From Blastomyces gilchristii SLH14081 (lineage: Eukaryota; Ascomycota; Eurotiomycetes; Onygenales; Ajellomycetaceae), in the NCBI RefSeq assembly GCF_000003855.2, contig NW_003101681.1, positions 6,561,900 through 6,625,899 of the forward strand: DNA of 64,000 nt. Reading direction: 5' to 3'. The position numbers and the translations under genes were made by a program. Below, in pieces: positions 61,567 through 64,000 of this stretch (its first letter is position 1; each line of letters starts with the position of its first letter). The notes under the pieces were generated by a model, which was given only the letters and a program-made list of their open reading frames with translations, was not told where the DNA came from and did no database searches.

Positions 61567-61666
61567 NNNNNNNNNNNNNNNNNNNNNNNNNNNNNNNNNN
61601 NNNNNNNNNNNNNNNNNNNNNNNNNNNNNNNNNNNNNNNNNNNNNNNNNNNNNNNNNNNNNNNNNN
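61567..61666. other. Assembly gap, 100 N
   Basis: Exactly 100 N between gag and protease regions of copy C. Just before it (about 61495-61566) the sequence is GC-richer and does not follow element A. Confidence 1.
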
Positions 61667-62812
61667 TTCATATTTAAGTCTACTCAATTCATAACATCTG
61701 CATCATTGTTATTCCTCAGCATAGGTGTATGAGTTGCTGAGATATAACATTTTCTATCACTGTTCTGTATATTCTTGAGCTTGATAAGATGATCATTCAT
61801 TGTCTGAAGCTGTGTGCAGAAGTCTTCATAAGTCTGGTCTTTGTCTACACTTATAAGAGTCTGTAAGAGTTCAAAAGTTAATGTCTTCTTAAGCATGCTA
61901 ATCTTCATTCAATTGTTTCAAGATTGATCACCTGCTTCTAGAATCTTAATGTTGAAGTCAGGAATAAATGTTATAAGAGAAGTGTTTCTCTGTCAGATAC
62001 TCTGTAATTAATCTAACACTTTCTGTTGCATAGCAGTGTCTTGAAACAGAATATCAAGATATTTCATGATATTATCAGACATTCACACCACTGATTCACA
62101 TACTTTTATTCATGAATGAAACTTCTGTTTTGTGTGATTCTTCAATTATTCATTGATATATTAATCTTGATTAGTTAATAAATCAATGAAATCTTCATCT
62201 ACACTCAGTTTCATAAGCATTTTCATTCTTCATGATGAGTAGAGAGTGAGATTGAAAGTATTAAAATATACAGAAGTATCTAAGCATTCTTTCAGCACTT
62301 TTGTACTCAATTCTGTAGATGTTGAAATTGTATGAGTTAATTATTAAATCTCTTTATATTGAAGTTATTGAGTTACATGCATGTCTGTTATCTGTTACTG
62401 TTGTAATTTTAACATTACTCAGAGTCACTGTGATATTATATCTATACTTATATTTAAGAGTTTCATATTATTGTTAGACATAGTTATATTGATTATCAGA
62501 TATGTAATTATATGAATCTCTCATACATCTGAGTGTCAGAACTCTCAGTTCTTTCACTGATATTCTCTTTGTAAAATCTTATTCTCTTTATAAGATCTTG
62601 TTACAGAGTCAGAGTGACTGATAAACAAGCTTCTATCTAAGAATTATCTAAGAACTCAGTGTCTGCTTAACTGTTTAACTGTTTCTCTATTTCTTACATA
62701 TTATTACACATTCAGATATCTCTTGATAAATAATTATTTCTAATGAGAAGATAATGTGTGAATAATCATTTTCTAATAAGAAGACAATGAACATTTTTAT
62801 AGTATAAGAGGC

Positions 62813-63166
62813 CTATACTGAATAAATCAGTATTATATTAATAGATCTTATTTAACAAAGATAAAAACATTAAAGAAGGAAAGAAAGAGAAAGTGTGAGA
62901 ATCAGCAATCAAGATGAATATTTATACACATATGTGGTGGTGTACACGGTGGAGCTTCGGGGCGGAAGAATATACACGTGTTTATAGCGGCCGAGGATCG
63001 GCGATCAAGAATGGCCGAGAATCGGAGCGTACGCGTTCGTGGCGGCCGAGGATCGGCGATCGAGAATGGCCGAGAATCAGAGTGTATGTGTTTGAGAATG
63101 AAGTGGTTGGAATCTGTGAAGTGTAATGAAATAGTCTATATGATTGATCGGGCGCAGCCCGTCACA
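62813..63166 (-). repeat. Gypsy A LTR of copy C
   Basis: 354 bp; its first bases are TATAAGAGG (TGTAAGAGG mutated), it ends GTCACA, and it retains CpG-rich units such as GCGTACGCGTTCG at about 63027-63039. Confidence 0.85.
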
Positions 63167-64000
63167 ATTACTATTCTTCTATTATCTTATAAAAGAATTA
63201 TAGAAAAAGTCTACTGAAATCACTTAATATCTCTGATAGAATTTAATAAGATATAGTAATTAACTTTACTATTAATCTATCTAAGAGTAAGAGTTATAGA
63301 AACATTCTGATTATTATTAACTAACTAAGTAAGAATATAATATTGAAATCTTATAATAAGATGAATACTGAATAAGTTACTGAAGTCTTCTTATAGAGTT
63401 CATTCTATTAAATGCATAAGTTACTGAGATTGATAGTATTAAATTAAGACTGCTAATTCATGAGCACTTTCTGAATAAGAATCTATCAAGTTCTTAAGAT
63501 TATATACTATTTATTAACTGTCTATCACTCTGAGACTGATAATACATCAGAACAGATAATTCAGACTGTAAAGAATTATCTCTATAAGTTCTGTAATCAC
63601 TTATAAGATGATTGATATAATCTACTTCTATATACAGAGATCACTATTAATAAATAAGATATTATTTTAATAGATATAAGTCTATTCTTTCTTATACATA
63701 GTTATTATATGAAAGTGTTAAATCTTCTAGAGATTATACAGTTCACACTGAATCTCTGCAGTCTGATTTAGATTACTGATAATATAGTAATAAAGCTCTG
63801 AGATATCTATAATTAAGCAGAGATCTTTATAATAACTATAAAATAAGATTAAGAGAATTAAATTAATATTTACTGAGATCTCACTGAATAATATAAGATA
63901 GAAGATCTGATATAATTGAATCTTAAAAATATATGAATCACATATTTATCTCATACACTAAATTACTGTTATATTAGATATAAAGTGATAGAAGTTCTAG
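63167..64000 (+). mobile_element. Gypsy family A copy D, inverted, runs off the window
   Basis: Reverse complement of element A positions about 28216-29047 along its whole length, so coding is on the plus strand and the 3' end of pol lies toward the right. It is more AT-rich than the other copies. Only the pol 3' part is visible. Confidence 0.82.

Larger units (their letters stand above)
58526..63166 (-). mobile_element. Gypsy family A copy C, left end missing
   Basis: Closely follows element A from about A position 28808 to the end of its right LTR, in the same orientation (minus coding). It lacks the 3' LTR and about 900 bp of the pol 3' end. Protease remnant at 61208-60915 (MIDSSLCYYTMIKSS); gag remnant at 61908-61684. 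Contains a 100-N gap. Confidence 0.85.

Noticed and set aside
62914..63217. 70-79 codon plus-strand frames near the right LTR
   Set aside because: They translate the CpG-rich tandem units of the LTR and have no protein features.

Overview
The window looks like nuclear DNA of a filamentous ascomycete, most likely Eurotiomycetes and plausibly Onygenales (Ajellomycetaceae, Blastomyces-like). This rests on short 50-150 bp introns with GTRNGT donors and CTAAC/CTGAC branch sites, on protein families typical of Pezizomycotina, and on an abrupt switch from GC-balanced genes to a very AT-rich, transposon-filled block. The species is an inference.

Positions 1-25080 are ordinary gene-rich DNA. In order they hold a 62-residue single-span protein (-), a longin R-SNARE (+), ribosomal protein L26 (-), a 1588-residue Gln/Pro-rich AT-hook/C2H2 protein (+), OST4 (-), the Tma46/ZC3H15 CCCH translation factor (+), a KEN-box protein (+), a PPOX-like flavoprotein (-), an aldehyde dehydrogenase (+, damaged around an assembly gap), a Sit4/PP6-type phosphatase (-), and a broken gene (-) that stops at a 162-bp retrotransposon fragment. 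These are mostly unrelated housekeeping genes. Splicing was worked out by hand and all reported exon joins keep frame, except in the aldehyde dehydrogenase.

Positions 25636-58289 are one nested insertion that target-site duplications (TSDs) let me peel apart. A full-length Tad/I-like LINE of about 7.6 kb (minus strand, 13-bp TSD) is split by two insertions: a 5.8-kb Gypsy element (family A, 396-bp LTRs, TSD GCTAC) and a Gypsy element of family B (alpha, about 184-bp LTRs, 4-bp TSD). Alpha in turn carries a second B copy (beta, 8.3 kb, TSD ATCC) inside its left LTR, and a 2.5-kb chimeric retro-insertion (12-13 bp TSD) made of a tRNA-like head, a GC-normal body and a LINE 3' end. Positions 58526-64000 hold a truncated A-family copy and an inverted A-family copy that runs off the window.

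The most interesting signals are: (1) both B copies carry an intron-containing, Ser- and Cys-rich gene antisense to gag-pol, between pol and the 3' LTR; (2) repeat mutation is mainly C-to-T at CpC and CpG, not the classic CpA context, while the last copy adds a classic CpA-to-TpA layer; (3) GC-normal segments inside retro-insertions escaped this mutation; (4) the tRNA-headed LINE chimera. All transposon reading frames seen are degraded.
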